64,000 nt of DNA from Oscheius tipulae (lineage: Eukaryota; Nematoda; Chromadorea; Rhabditida; Rhabditidae): positions 7,429,501 to 7,493,500 of the forward strand of contig JASJZH010000002.1 in assembly GCA_037178975.1 (NCBI GenBank). The letters are read 5' to 3'. The notes beneath the pieces are model-generated. The model was given only the letters and a program-made list of their open reading frames with translations. It did no database searches and was not told the origin of the DNA. The position numbers and the translations under genes are program-made. Below, in pieces: positions 24,174 to 36,062 of the stretch (within the stretch, counting starts at the first letter, position 1; each line of letters begins with the position of its first letter).

Positions 24174-26107
24174 CACTTGGTGATAATTCAACACGGCGCC
24201 AACGCTCCAGTCCAGCCTATATTGTTCAGACTCGGAGCCTTGTGGTCTCCAGGGGCAACCAGTCTGTGTGTCTTTCGTTGCATGGGCGATGATCCCACCA
24301 GAGGAATCCACAAGATCCTCGAAGCGCAAAGCAGTAGAAGCCAGCTTAGGGTAAGGATCTTTTCCTCCTCTATAATACCCCTTCAGCCACTTCAATTGCC
24401 TTCTCTTCTACCACCGATCGGGTTCAGAGCTCAATCTTCTGAACCTTTCCCAGCGGAAGCACAAGAAACTACACCTCGACTTAACATATCAGCTCCATTA
24501 AATCAGCTAGATGTTCGAAGACGGTTCAGCCTCATTTCACGGGCCAGTTCTAATAGGTCAGTGTAAAATTTTAAAATTCAGAGTTTGTTTCAGATCACCC
24601 TCACCCAGAGAAGAAAAAGAGTTTGAGAAAACTCTAACGACTAAAGAGATTACTAGAGTCCCGTTCAAGATAGCTCAGCTTCCTACAGTTTTACCAGGTA
24701 TGCTGGAATTTCGACATTTTATAAAACCAGAATGAACTTTAAGACAGTTCTTTTAAATCCTGAACAGAATTTTTTCCAAAAACTTCGCTAATCTTTAAAA
24801 TCCTGCGGGACAATTTTTAAAGCTACTGTGATTTTAGGCTTACTGGCCAAGCGTTGGTTTTACGATATCATTTTTCTTAGCTAAATTTTTCGTAGTTTAA
24901 CTGTTGTGGATTATGATATAGTCACAAACGTAATCTCAGTGCCATACACACTTTCCAGCAATCCCCGGTCTTTCAATAGCTGTTGACAACCTCAGTTCTC
25001 ATCGTCTGCGCAGTATCCACGAGGCTTGTCGGTGAGTCCAAACAACTTTCACCTGTCAGCTTATTAAATTGCCGTTCGTTCAAAAACAACTTAGACTTTA
25101 AAGTTACGCAGGATTACATTACCCCACTACAGTTTTCAGATTGTATGATTCAGAGTATCGCGGCTACTTGAGCCAGCCATCGGTTCTCAAATGCATTGGG
25201 GAAGTTGTTCCTAGTGTGGGTTTAAAAATGTACTTGGACAGTTTCTATCTCTAGGCACACGCTCCAGACTCTCCTTGGCGTGAACTTCTCGAAGAGCTGG
25301 CTGCGCACGGAGAGTTCATTGACTACAACGAGATGTTAAAGTTAATTGAAAGATATCAGAACGGCGGGAATGTTCTCATAGATCCAATGTGAAAACAATT
25401 ATACTTTTTCTGCTAAATGTAATCATTTCAGTCCATCAATCCCGGAAGTTCTGGGGACTAACGCCGCGGGGACTCTTATGGATGAGCTGCCGTCAAGACC
25501 TACAACTTCACAGGCTTCCCGAGAAAGAGGGAGAGTAGAGGTTTATTGACTAAGAGTTAATATATAAAACTAAATTTTAAGGTGATGCTGGACATTGAGA
25601 CCGTGCTTATCAGAAATCCTGACCTGGACATTGAAAGATTGAAAATGGTAACACATCAGAAGGTTGGTAACATTTAAATTGATTCGGAATTCTCACCGCG
25701 GTTTGAAAATTGATTTGCGCAGGTCTTCTCAGCGTTGCTTCTGTTTTCTTTCTGGTTTATTTGCCCTAAAAAATTAATTAAGGTGATGGAACAATCGGAG
25801 TTTATTACTTTGCTTGAGCTCTACGGCCTGTTGGAACATTTCAAGCCATTTTTGAATCGTCTTTTGGATTGTTTTCTAACGTTCGACAACAAATTCCAGT
25901 TAGTTTTTTTTTTTAAAATTTTTATAAATGTTTTAAAGCTATACTGCTTTTATTGGATGTCTTCAAACGAGTCGAATACGAAAACTGAATGAGAAATACA
26001 CTCCGGTGGCAGAATAATCTTCCCGTTAGTACTTTTACCAATTTCTCGAAGAACTATTTTTTCAGCCTCTCGAAAGTGATCCTGCCACAATTAGAAAAAA
26101 GATATAG
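24174..26107 (+). CDS. Uncharacterised protein with EF-hand-like segments (5' end uncertain)
   Basis: A chain of exons joins in phase: about 24174-24349, 24387-24556, 24594-24697, 24959-25031, 25140-25215, 25255-25388, 25432-25540, 25582-25662, then less certain exons to a TAG at 26105-26107. The middle reads as helix-loop-helix: HEACRLYDSEYRGYLSQPSV, a degenerate EF-hand loop, then WRELLEELAAHGEFIDYNEM as a possible partner. A third candidate is near 25870 (CFLTFDNKF joined to HYTAFIGCL). Calcium ligands are incomplete, so binding is doubtful. Exons before 24387 and after 25722 are tentative, including a hydrophobic stretch at 25723-25790 that may be intronic. I do not recognise an orthologue. 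It converges on the GH31 gene. Confidence 0.55.
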
Positions 26108-26138
26108 GTCCTGTGGGAGCTCATACTTTTAGCATCAG

Positions 26139-29100
26139 CTCCTTCCAAGGGACTACTCATGGTACTACACTTCCACTTTACGCGTACATGCATACTGGCT
26201 TTAACACTGCTCGCCATAAATAAAGATTTACTGGTTCAATTGATTACATCCTTCCAGGTGAGAGTGTAGAGACCAGTAGAAGACATTTGAATCAAGCCAT
26301 TTGTGTTGATAATCACAACCTTGGTGATTGGGCTGTATCTCGACTGCTGAGTGTCGACAGCCACATGATTTCCGTTAAGTTTGAAAGAGCCGAAATCCGG
26401 TTGTCGTTGGTAGTTGAAAATCTCGAGAATGTTCAGAAGTGGAAGGCTTACAGACGACTTAAAAACAGATATTGTGGGTGCATGGAAAACTTACGGTAGA
26501 CTGGGTGACATTGGCAGTGAACATCATTCCTTCACTTAAACTTATCATACTGTACTGGTACTGAATGTCCCAGTAGGAGTCAGGGCTCTCATTCTGAATT
26601 ATAGACTCTCCGTCGTCCCAACGGAGCATCCCGTTAGCATGTTGGTCCTCGTCTGACAAAATGTTACGTATAAATATTTAAAATGATTACCTGGAACTAT
26701 GAGGACTTCAAACGGATTTTTCCTGGCGTCAGTTAGCGTTAGAGCATACTTTTGACGAGGTATGATGTTTCCAGCTGAATTTTTATGCACAAAAGATAAC
26801 AAAGCATCACCTTTAACAAAAACTGGCACGTTGTAATTGAGCGGTGTAGACACAGTCGTGAAACCTGCTTCTTTTTGATAAGCGTAGCTATCCTCGTAAA
26901 GGGAATAGAAGTTGCCATCGGGAAAGTAGACGTCAGTGGACGAGATGCCCTAAGGACGAATAAGTATTCTTAATAAACTATTTTACTGGAAACACAACTG
27001 GGGCTGCCATAATTGCTGATCCTAGCATAAACTGATAGTTAAGATTTTGAGCCTCAGTGTCGTACGGATACTCGAAGAATACTGGTCGCAGTACTGTTCC
27101 TCCGCGGGTTGATGATAGATGATGCAGCCTGAAAACTGCAGAATAAAGTACTCGTCACAGAGGTACAACACGGAAAATCTAAACCATCTGAAATCCGAAC
27201 CCGGGGCCGTTTGGTTGCAACACTACTGCCCTAACCACTATATAAGCTACCGTGATCTACAAGGTGAAAAAGCAACTAACGTGTAAAGATAAGGCATGTA
27301 GTTGTAACGAAACTGTAGAGCTTTCTTGGTTACATTTCCTACAGTAGGGTTACTTCCTGGATCTTTGTTTGCTGACCATGCTCCCATGGTAAACATAAAT
27401 GAAGTTAAAGCACCAAATTGATGCCAACGTGCACACAGCTCTTGAGATCCTGTATCTCCACCTCCACATATTTGGGAGCCCACAAATCTATATAAGTTCT
27501 GATCAACGCAATGATAGATCCTACGGAATTCCAAAAATGTTGAACTCTTGACAGGCAACAACCATTCCTTGAAGATACTCCCATGTTGCTGCTGCTCCTG
27601 AGAAATAATGGCTGGTATACCGATTACTTGACGAAAAAGTTGATCTGAAACATTTGAAGCCAAAAAACAAAGACGGCAACCTGCTGATCTGGAATCCGCG
27701 TTTTCCAGTCGCTCTCTCGACTGCTTTCTTTGTTGCTCGTGCAACGCTCCAACCATATAAACTATGTACGTCATACTGGCGCAAGGTACCGTTATTTTGG
27801 ACTCCCAATAGGCATAAAGTTAAGTCAGATAGCCATGCCTTCTGACATTAAACATGATACAAATGCTGTACTTCTTACGGGACTTCCTGTGTTTTCGGTG
27901 GAATACACAACATAGGTCTTATACGGTGGCACATCCCAAATCGAATCCGTTCCAGATTTTGGGCAAACTAGTGGCATTAGCTTCACACCTGCTGGTCCTG
28001 GTGCTACAGTTCCCGCTGAGTTTGTACCATAGTTGAAAGGTTCGTCATTATAAAGCAGTACTCCATCAAATTGAAACTGTAACTGGCATATTGTTTTTGT
28101 TAAGAATTTAGGCACGATGCTTAAATAAAATTGTATACACTCGACCTCAGTAAAATAAAATATGAGCAATTGATTTGTCCACCAAGTTTGTGTAGCTCCA
28201 GTAGAATCGAGAAAATCCGGATAGGCTTCATGAACATCCTGCGCTTGAGTACCAAGCATTATTTTTGTGTTTTTAGTCAGAGGATATAAATTCTAAGATA
28301 TCAGATTGTTGTTCTTTTCAAAACAGTATAGTTAACCTGTATACCTGCTGGTACCTGAGCCATTCTTTCCCATTCGACAAATTTCGCTCCTCCAGCTAAA
28401 GCTTTTTGAAACGAGTCCGTATTAGCTCCCACAGCGGGCAGCAGCTCGATGCAAATTTTTACGTTCCTCGAGTTCAACTGTTGCACATATTGTGGCAAGT
28501 TGGCGAAATTCTAAAAGATCAGTATAAAATTTAACATGAAAACTCCAACATTTCCGTTGATGGTAAAATCCTGATTTCCGTTAGTCATTGCCATGCTCAC
28601 AGTAGCAACATCTAAGGGGATTCCAGCAGCTTTCAACCGATTGTGAGATTGCTGCATCTGGATCAAGTTGGGATAATTCAGGACGTTCTAATAAAATCTA
28701 TATAATGCAGCAGATTAATAAGTACCTGGTAACCAAGGCTCCAATACGGAGGTAAGTAAGGTTTTCCAATAAACGCATGATATTGTCTAATTACTTCTTC
28801 TGGTGTGGGTCCTGGGAAGAAGTAGATATCAAGGATTCCTCCGATTGTTCTATATACTAAGTTCGGCTCAGGAGTTGATCGCAAGTTAAATTCCTGCAAA
28901 AAATCACAGAACCTGGTGCAAGAAACGAACCTGAGGATTGCTATTCAAGAAAAACACACCATGAGCTTTCGAATCAGGCTCGAGCATTATATAAAACGGA
29001 TGCACACCTAGCAATCAATCAGAAAGTTTTGGTGTTTCCTACCAGGTAAACTTTGCGTATCGCTGGTGCTTTCGTAGTTAGGACCCAAATTTTTAGCAAA

Positions 29101-29927
29101 AAGTCCAACTGTTTGCCCCATCGGATTTTTCAATGTTTTATGAGCTCGTTCTCCAAGGCCGTAAAACTTATCAGAAGGGAGCATACTAACGATTTGCAGG
29201 AATTGATCCGACATAATGATTCCACCAGGCGAAGTGTCGAAAATTTTCCTTCCTGTGCTTTTACGAACAACTTCAAAATAGAAAGGATCAGCCGCCAAGT
29301 ATGATCGGACGAACAACGAGTCCGGGGATTCTGAGAACTTCTTTGGCAGGTCGAGAGGTGGTTCGTAATAATTTCTAAGACTTTTGTTTATTAATTTTTT
29401 TGTTCAAGTAACGTACCCATTTGTTCCAGTTATTCTAACGTTGAGAGTTTTACCATAAGTATTGGTCTTGAACAGAATTTGCGGATACTCTTTTGATCCC
29501 GTCCATGGGTTAATTGGGCCGCCGTTCTTAACAAACGAACGCGTATCTTGAGAATATTTGTAGCCAACACCAGCTTTGAAATAACAAACCGGTGCCTAAC
29601 ATGGTTTTTTAACCGAATGAAAAACTAAAATGACCTTCGGCTCCGAAGTATCATGGATACAATTTCTTTGTTGACATGCTTGTTGCGAGTATGTAGTTTC
29701 TGGCCAGTCATTGAAGCAATCGACTTTAATAAACGTGCTTGAAGCCCATACTGGTAGAAAGAGCCAAACAACAACGGAGCGCCACATTGCTGAAAGAAAG
29801 GTGCGGCCTGCGATAGAGCTATCTTTTCCCAAATTGATACAGTCATTTTGTGATAAGAGGCTAACTTCAGGGTATATTAGATTTTAAGACTAACCTAAGT
29901 TGTAGAATTAAGAGGGGGCTCCAAACT
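26139..29927. repeat. Tandem duplication unit 1 (GH31 locus)
   Basis: Sequence beginning CTCCTTCCAAGGGACTAC near 26140 recurs near 29929, and the 5' flank ending AAGTTGTAGAATTA near 29914 recurs near 35853. The whole gene with both flanks (about 3.8 kb) was therefore duplicated head to tail. Confidence 0.8.
26236..29787 (-). CDS. Secreted GH31 alpha-glucosidase-family protein lacking catalytic residues (copy 1)
   Basis: Seventeen exons join in phase to 932 aa, the usual size of the acid alpha-glucosidase/maltase family. [17 protein letters not shown] is a signal peptide, and the ATG is two bases after TTTCAG (trans-splicing). A partial P-type trefoil follows (VDCFNDW...ACQQRNC...VCYF), then the GH31 N-terminal domain ([12 protein letters not shown]), the barrel ([14 protein letters not shown]) and C-terminal beta domains ([23 protein letters not shown]). 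Compared with human GAA, the nucleophile motif WIDMNEP is LLYNDEP (Asp to Tyr, about residue 465). The acid/base motif HWTGDVW is HYFSGAA (Asp to Gly, about 592). Substrate motif WNDLDYM is TVSMAMT (about 332-338), and RNH is TMG. The frame is intact, so I infer a retained non-hydrolytic role such as sugar binding or scaffolding. The start at 29787 is preferred over an upstream in-frame ATG. Confidence 0.9.
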
Positions 29928-30022
29928 CCTTCCAAGGGACTACTCATGGTACTACACTTCCACTTTACGCGTACATGCATACTGGCTTTAACACTGCTCG
30001 CCATAAATAAAGATTTACTGGT

Positions 30023-33000
30023 TCAATTGATTACATCCTTCCAGGTGAGAGTGTAGAGACCAGTAGAAGACATTTGAATCAAGCCATTTGTGTTGATAAT
30101 CATAACCTTGGTGATTGGGCTGTATCTCGAATGCTGAGTGTCGATTGCCACGTGATTTCCATTGAGCTTGAAAGAGCCGAAATCTGGTTGTCGTTGGTAG
30201 TTGAAAATCTCGAGAATGTTCAGAAGTGGAAGGCTTACAGACGACTTAAAAACAGATATTGTGGGTGCATGGAAAACTTACGGTAGACTGGGTGACATTG
30301 GCAGTGAACATCATTCCTTCACTTAAACTTATCATACTGTACTGGTACTGAATGTCCCAGTAGGAGTCAGGGCTCTCATTCTGAATTATAGACTCTCCGT
30401 CGTCCCAACGGAGCATCCCGTTAGCATTTTGATCCTCGTCTGGCAAAATTTTACATATAAGTATTTAAAATGATTACCAGGAACTATGAGGACTTCGAAA
30501 GGATTTTTCCTGGCGTCAGTTAGCGTTAGAGCATACTTTTGACGAGGTATGATGTTTCCAGCTGAATTTTTATGCACAATAGATAACAAGCACCACCTTT
30601 AACAAAAACTGGCACGTTATAATTTAGCGGCGTAGATACAGTCGTGAAACCTGCTTCTTTTTGATAAGCGTAGCTATCCTCGTAAAGGGAATAGAAGTTG
30701 CCATCGGGAAAGTAGACGTCAGTAGACAAGATGCCCTAAGAACGAATATGTTTTCTCAATAAACTATGTTACCGGAAACACAACTGGGGCTGCCATAATC
30801 GCCGATCCTAGCATAAACTGGTAGTTTAGATTTTGAGCCTCAGCGTCGTACGGATACTCGAAGAATACTGGTCGCAGTACTGTTCCTCCGCGGGTTGATG
30901 ATAGATGATGCAGCCTGAAAACTGCAGAATAAAGTACTCGTCACAAAGGTACAGTTCGGTAATCTTAAGTCATCCGTAATCCTAGTCCGGGACCGTTTTG
31001 TTGCAACTCTACTGCCCTAACCACTACAGTGTGAGCGTCAATTACTTGCGCGCATGTATTGCAGTGTAGAAACCGCACTATACGATGACTTTTTTTTTAT
31101 AAAAATTCAACTGGATATTTATTGAATAATATCTAACAACATAAAATCAAAATTATTCGAAATTATCATCTTTGGCAGGAACGCAGAGTCGAAGACGCTT
31201 CTTGAACGCATCGCAGGTGGCACGGAGGTAGTTGTTGTCCAAATCGTCGCAAGCTTTGATGAGAGCAGCTTTCAATGAGTTCAAATTTTGATGGCGGAAA
31301 GAGCAGGCCTTCTTTGCGATAAGCGCCCAAACAGAGAAGTCCAAAGGATTCAAATCAGGCGAGTTCGAAAGCAAATCCATGTGAGCGATGAAGTCGGGTA
31401 ATTCGCGGCGGCACCAGACTTGGACGACTCTTGCTTTGTGTGTAGATGCACTGTCCTGTTGGAAGCACCTACGACGATTTCGAAAACGGGACTGCGTCCA
31501 AGGTTTCAAAACATCTTCGCGAATCTTCTTCTTGTACACATCTTGATTGATTTTGACTCCAGCATCGACGAATATCAAAGGACTTTTCCCTTCCGATGTG
31601 ATGGCTGTCAAACCATGAGCGAAGCTGCATGGACACTTCTTCCGACGATTTTTCAGCTTGTTTCATGTTTCCGGCAATTACTCGGTCATTTTGACGATTG
31701 AGAACAGGCTCAATGCTGTAGAGTTTCTCATCACTGAAGAGAATGTGCAGGTGCTTGTCATTCCTGAAGCGCGCGAACAACTTCTTGCTTCTCTCCACTT
31801 GTATCTTCATCATTCTTTCCGTAAGCAAGTGAGCTTGTTGTTTTCGATAAGACTCCATATTCAGCCGCTTTTTGACAATGGTTCAAACAGTAGTAGCACC
31901 GATTTTCATCGGTGCTACTACTGTCCGAATCATTTTCTCCTTGGCCATCTGTCTCATTGAGCGGTTTCCATTCCGTCTCAGTCTCTCCCGCATTTTTTTG
32001 ATGTCACTGGGAACGATTGCAGTGCATTTCCTTTCTCTTCCACGACGGTCAGATACGTTTCCAAGCTCCTTGAGCCGTTTGATCGCCTCTTGGACTGTTC
32101 TTTGTGACATTTGATGTGCATGACTGACCGCTCGCGTACGACCCAACTTGTACATCTCGATGACGGCAGCTTCTGATTCGACTTAGCCATGATGTCTAAA
32201 CTAAAAAACTGAACATAAATGTGTAAGAAATACTAAAAAAATGATAACACACGCAAAAACGTGAAAAATGCAGTCGAAAAAGATTATCACGTATCGCGCA
32301 GGTAATTGGAGCGCATCCTGTATATAAGCTACCGTGATCTATAAGGTGTAAAAGCAACTAACGTGTAAAGATAAGGCATGTAGTTGTAACGGAACTGAAG
32401 AGCTTTCTTGGTTACATTTCCTACAGTAGGGTTGCTTCCTGGATCTTTGTTTGCTGACCATGCTCCCATGGTAAACATAAATGAAGTTAAAGCACCAAAT
32501 TGATGCCAACGTGCACACAGCTCTTGAGATCCTGTATCTCCACCTCCACATATTTGGGAGCCCACAAATCTATATAAGTTCTGATCAACGCAATGATAGA
32601 TCCTACGGAATTCCAAAAATGTTGAACTCTTGACAGGCAACAACCATTCCTTGAAGATACTCCCATGTTGCTGCTGCTCCTGAGAAATAATGGCTGGTAT
32701 ACCGATTACTTGACGAAAAAGTTGATCTGAAACATTTGAAGCCAAAAAACAAAGACGGCAACCTGCTGATCTGGAATCCGCGTTTTCCAGTCGCTCTCTC
32801 GACTGCTTTCTTTGTTGCTCGTGCAACGCTCCAACCATATAAACTATGTACGTCATACTGGCGCAAGGTACCGTTATTTTGGACTCCCAATAGGCATAAA
32901 GTTAAGTCAGATAGCCATGCCTTCTGACATTAAACATGATACAAATGCTGTACTTCTTACGGGACTTCCTGTGTTTTCGGTGGAATACACAACATAGGTC

Positions 33001-35731
33001 TTATACGGTGGCACATCCCAAATCGAATCCGTTCCAGATTTTGGGCAAACTAGTGGCATTAGCTTCACACCTGCTGGTCCTGGTGCTACAGTTCCCGCTG
33101 AGTTTGTACCATAGTTGAAAGGTTCGTCATTATAAAGCAGTACTCCATCAAATTGAAACTGTCCGAACCCGGGGCCGTTTGGTTGCAACACTACTGCCCT
33201 AACCACTATATAAGCTACCGTGATCTACAAGGTGAAAAAGCAACTAACGTGTAAAGATAAGGCATGTAGTTGTAACGGAACTGAAGAGCTTTCTTGGTTA
33301 CATTTCCTACAGTAGGGTTGCTTCCTGGATCTTTGTTTGCTGACCACGTTCCGGCTGTGAACATAAATGAAGTTAAAGCACCAAATTGATGCCAACGTGC
33401 ACACAGCTCTTGAGATCCTGTATCCGTACCTCCACAAATTTCGGAGCCAACGTATCTAAATACATCCCTATTGCCGCAATGCTAATTTTTACGGGATTCC
33501 AATAATGTTGAATTCTTGGCAGGCAACAACCACTCCTTGAAGTCCTTCCCATGTTGTCGATGATGATGCTTGCAAGTAATGGCCGGTATAACGATTACTC
33601 GACACAAACGTTGATCTAAAACTTGAAAGCAACAGATGAACTACTGAACCGGCTGATCTGCATTCCGCGTTTAGATGTTGCCGTCTCAACTGCGTTTTTT
33701 GTTGCTCGTGCAGTGCTCCAACCGTATAAACTATGTACGTCATACTGGCGCAAGGTACCGTTATTTTGGACGCCTAACAGGCATAGGGTTCTATCAGATA
33801 GAGTTTTTACCTAAAGTTAAAAACGATAAATATATATAAAATTGTGATCCTACTGGATTTCCCGCGTTTTCATGGTAATACACAACATATGTCTTATACG
33901 GTGGTACATCCCACACAGAGTCAGCTCCAGCTCTCGGACAAAGTAGTGGTAGCAGCCTCACAGTTGGTGAACCAGGTGACACTGTTCCCGCTGAGTTTGT
34001 ACCATAGTTGAAAGGTTCGTCATGATAAAGCAGTACTCCATCAAATGGAATCTGGAAATTTCATTCTTTTTTAAGGTTTTGTGAATTTACTCGACCTCAG
34101 TTTTTTGGAATATTAGCAATTGATTTGTCCACCAAGTTTGAGTAGCTCCGGTAGAATCGAGAAAGTCCGGATAAGCTTCATGAACATCCTGTGTTTGCGT
34201 ACCGAGCATTATTTTTGTATTTTTAGCGAACGGATATAAATTCTAAGATATCAGATTGTTGTTTTATTCAAAACAGTATAGTTAACCTGGATACCTGCTG
34301 GTACCTGGTCCATTCTTTCCCATTCGACAAATTTTGCTTCATTATTCAAAGCTATTTGCAACGACTCCGAGTTAGCTCCCACAGCTGGCAGCAATTCGAT
34401 GCAGATTTTTACATTACGCAATTTCAGCTGACGCAAATATTTTGGCAAGTCGGCAAAATTCTAAAACATAAGTATTGCATGAAATATGAGAACTTCAACG
34501 TTTCCGTCTATTGTAAAATCCTGATATCCGTCAGTCATTCGCATGTTCATAAAAGCAACATCTAAAGGGATTCCAGCAGCTTTCAACCGATTGTGAGATT
34601 CCTGCAGGTCCACCAAGTTGCGATATACCATGTCGTTCTAATGATCAACTTCATATAATGCAGTCGACTACCTGGTAACCAAGGCTCCAATACGGAGGTA
34701 AGTAAGGTTTTCCAATAAACGCATGATATTGTCTAATTACTTCTTCTGGTGTGGGTCCTGGGAAGAAGTAGATATCAAGGATTCCTCCGATTGTTCTATA
34801 TACTAAGTTCGGCTCAGGAGTTGATCGCAAGTTAAATTCCTGCAAAAAATCACAGAACCTGGTGCAAGAAACGAACCTGAGGATTGCTATTCAAGAAAAA
34901 CACACCATGAGCTTTCGAATCAGGCTCGAGCATTATATAAAACGGATGCACACCTAGCAATCAATCAGAAAATATTGTGAAATTTCTTACCAGATAAACT
35001 TTCTGTATCGCTGGTGCTTCCTGTGTAGGAAGGGGCCAAATTTTCAGCAAAAAGTCCAACTGTTTGCCCCATCGGATTTTTCAATGTTTTATGAGCTTGT
35101 TCTCCAAGACCATAAAACTTATCAAAAGGGAGAATGCTAACGATTTGCAGGAATTGATCCGACATAATGATTCCACCAGGTGAAGTGTCGAAAATTTTCC
35201 TTCCTGTGCTTTTACGAACAACTTCAAAATAGAAAGGATCAGCCGCCAAGTATGATCGAACGAACAACGAGTCCGAGGATTCTGAGAATTTCTTAGGCAG
35301 GTCGAGAGGTGGTTCGTAATAATTTCTAAGACTTTTGTTTATTAATTTTTATGTTCAAGCAACGTACCCATTTGTTCCAGTTATTCTAACATTGAGAGTT
35401 TTACCATAGGTGTTGGTCTTGAACAGAATTTGCGGATACTCTTTTGATCCCGTCCATGGGTTAATTGGGCCGCCGTTCTTAACAAACGAACGCGTATCTT
35501 GAGAATATTTGTAGCCAACACCAGCTTTGAAATAACAAGTTGGAGCCTAGTATGATTTTTAACCGAATAAAAATCTAAAATAACCTCCGAAGTATCATAG
35601 ATACAATCTCTTTGTTGACAGGCTTGTTGCGAGTATCTGCCTTCTAAGTAGTCATTGAAGCAATCGACTTTAATAAACGTGGTTGAAGCCCATACTGGTA
35701 GAAAAAGCCAAACAACGACGGAGCGCCACAT
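30023..35731 (-). CDS. GH31 alpha-glucosidase-family protein, rearranged copy 2, catalytic residues lost
   Basis: Tandem paralogue of the gene ending at 26236. Exons 1-12 run from 35731 to about 33225 and exons 13-17 from about 30920 to 30023. Between them are an extra block of exons 9-12 (33162-32323), nearly identical to copy 1, and a mariner insertion (31027-32320). Signal peptide [17 protein letters not shown] and trefoil are kept. Its own exon 9 reads [11 protein letters not shown] (nucleophile Asp to Tyr) and exon 11 reads [11 protein letters not shown] (no acid/base Asp), as in copy 1. Exon 12 ends in phase 2 while exon 9 expects phase 0, so including the extra block would shift the frame. 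Skipping it would restore a normal product. The exons I examined look open, so function is possible but uncertain. Confidence 0.7.
31153..32190 (-). pseudogene. Broken mariner transposase (DD37D)
   Basis: The transposase reading moves through different frames. It starts MAKSNQ near 32190, shifts frame within about 20 bases to read [16 protein letters not shown] (helix-turn-helix region), meets an in-frame TGA at 31885-31883, continues to [12 protein letters not shown] (first Asp), then shifts again near 31630 into [18 protein letters not shown]. Later come [11 protein letters not shown] (second Asp) and [12 protein letters not shown] (third Asp). I count 37 residues between the second and third Asp, the DD37D arrangement known from nematode and insect mariners. 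Two frameshifts and one stop mean this copy is not autonomous. Confidence 0.85.
31887..31924. repeat. Perfect 17-bp inverted repeat within the mariner
   Basis: ACAGTAGTAGCACCGAT (31887-31903) and its exact reverse complement (31908-31924) are separated by four bases. The block sits exactly where the transposase frame meets the TGA stop and departs from the family pattern. Confidence 0.9.
32323..33162. repeat. Internal duplication of GH31 exons 9-12
   Basis: This 840-bp block is almost identical to 27241-28080 of copy 1; for instance the 95-codon frame at 32603-32890 translates identically to 27521-27808. It ends abruptly at 33162, next to intron sequence (TCCGAACCCGGGGCC) that is also found near 27193 in copy 1. 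Confidence 0.85.
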
Positions 35732-36062
35732 CGCTGAAAGAAAAGTGCGGCTAGCGATAAAGCTATCTTTTCCCATATTGATACAGTCATTTTGTGATAA
35801 GAGGCTAACTTCAGGGTATATTAGATTTTAAGACTAACCTAAGTTGTAGAATTATGAGTAAGACTCCGAATGACGCAGAGGTCTATTAAGTTTCAATGTT
35901 TTTGAATATTTTTTTGCATATAACCTTTGAGCTGCATCTTTTGCAAACTTTTTGTTTAAAGCAATCGATGAACATTGCTGCATTCCCATACTTTGGCTGG
36001 ACATAGTTCGTATCCTATGGGAAACCACGTTGTTCTTGAACAGAATTGCTCACTCCAAGAAA

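Larger units (their letters stand above)
31027..32320 (-). mobile_element. Tc1/mariner element, DD37D type, TA target site
   Basis: A 1,294-bp element flanked by TA (31025-31026 and 32321-32322). Its ends are imperfect inverted repeats: CAGTGTGAGCGTCAATTAC on the left and CAGGATGCGCTCCAATTAC on the right read inward. Copy 1 of the GH31 gene has the empty site CCACTATATAAGC, confirming insertion. It lies in the intron between GH31 exons 12 and 13. Confidence 0.93.

Noticed and set aside
24117-24395. 93-codon minus-strand frame opposite the EF-hand-like gene
   Set aside because: Plus-strand exons downstream join in phase over many junctions; the minus frame stands alone.
27247-27774. 175-codon open frame on the minus strand inside the GH31 gene (and its twin at 32329-32856)
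   Set aside because: The true exon (27841-27681) joins in phase and reads the family motif YDVHSLYGW in another frame; the long frame is a shadow.
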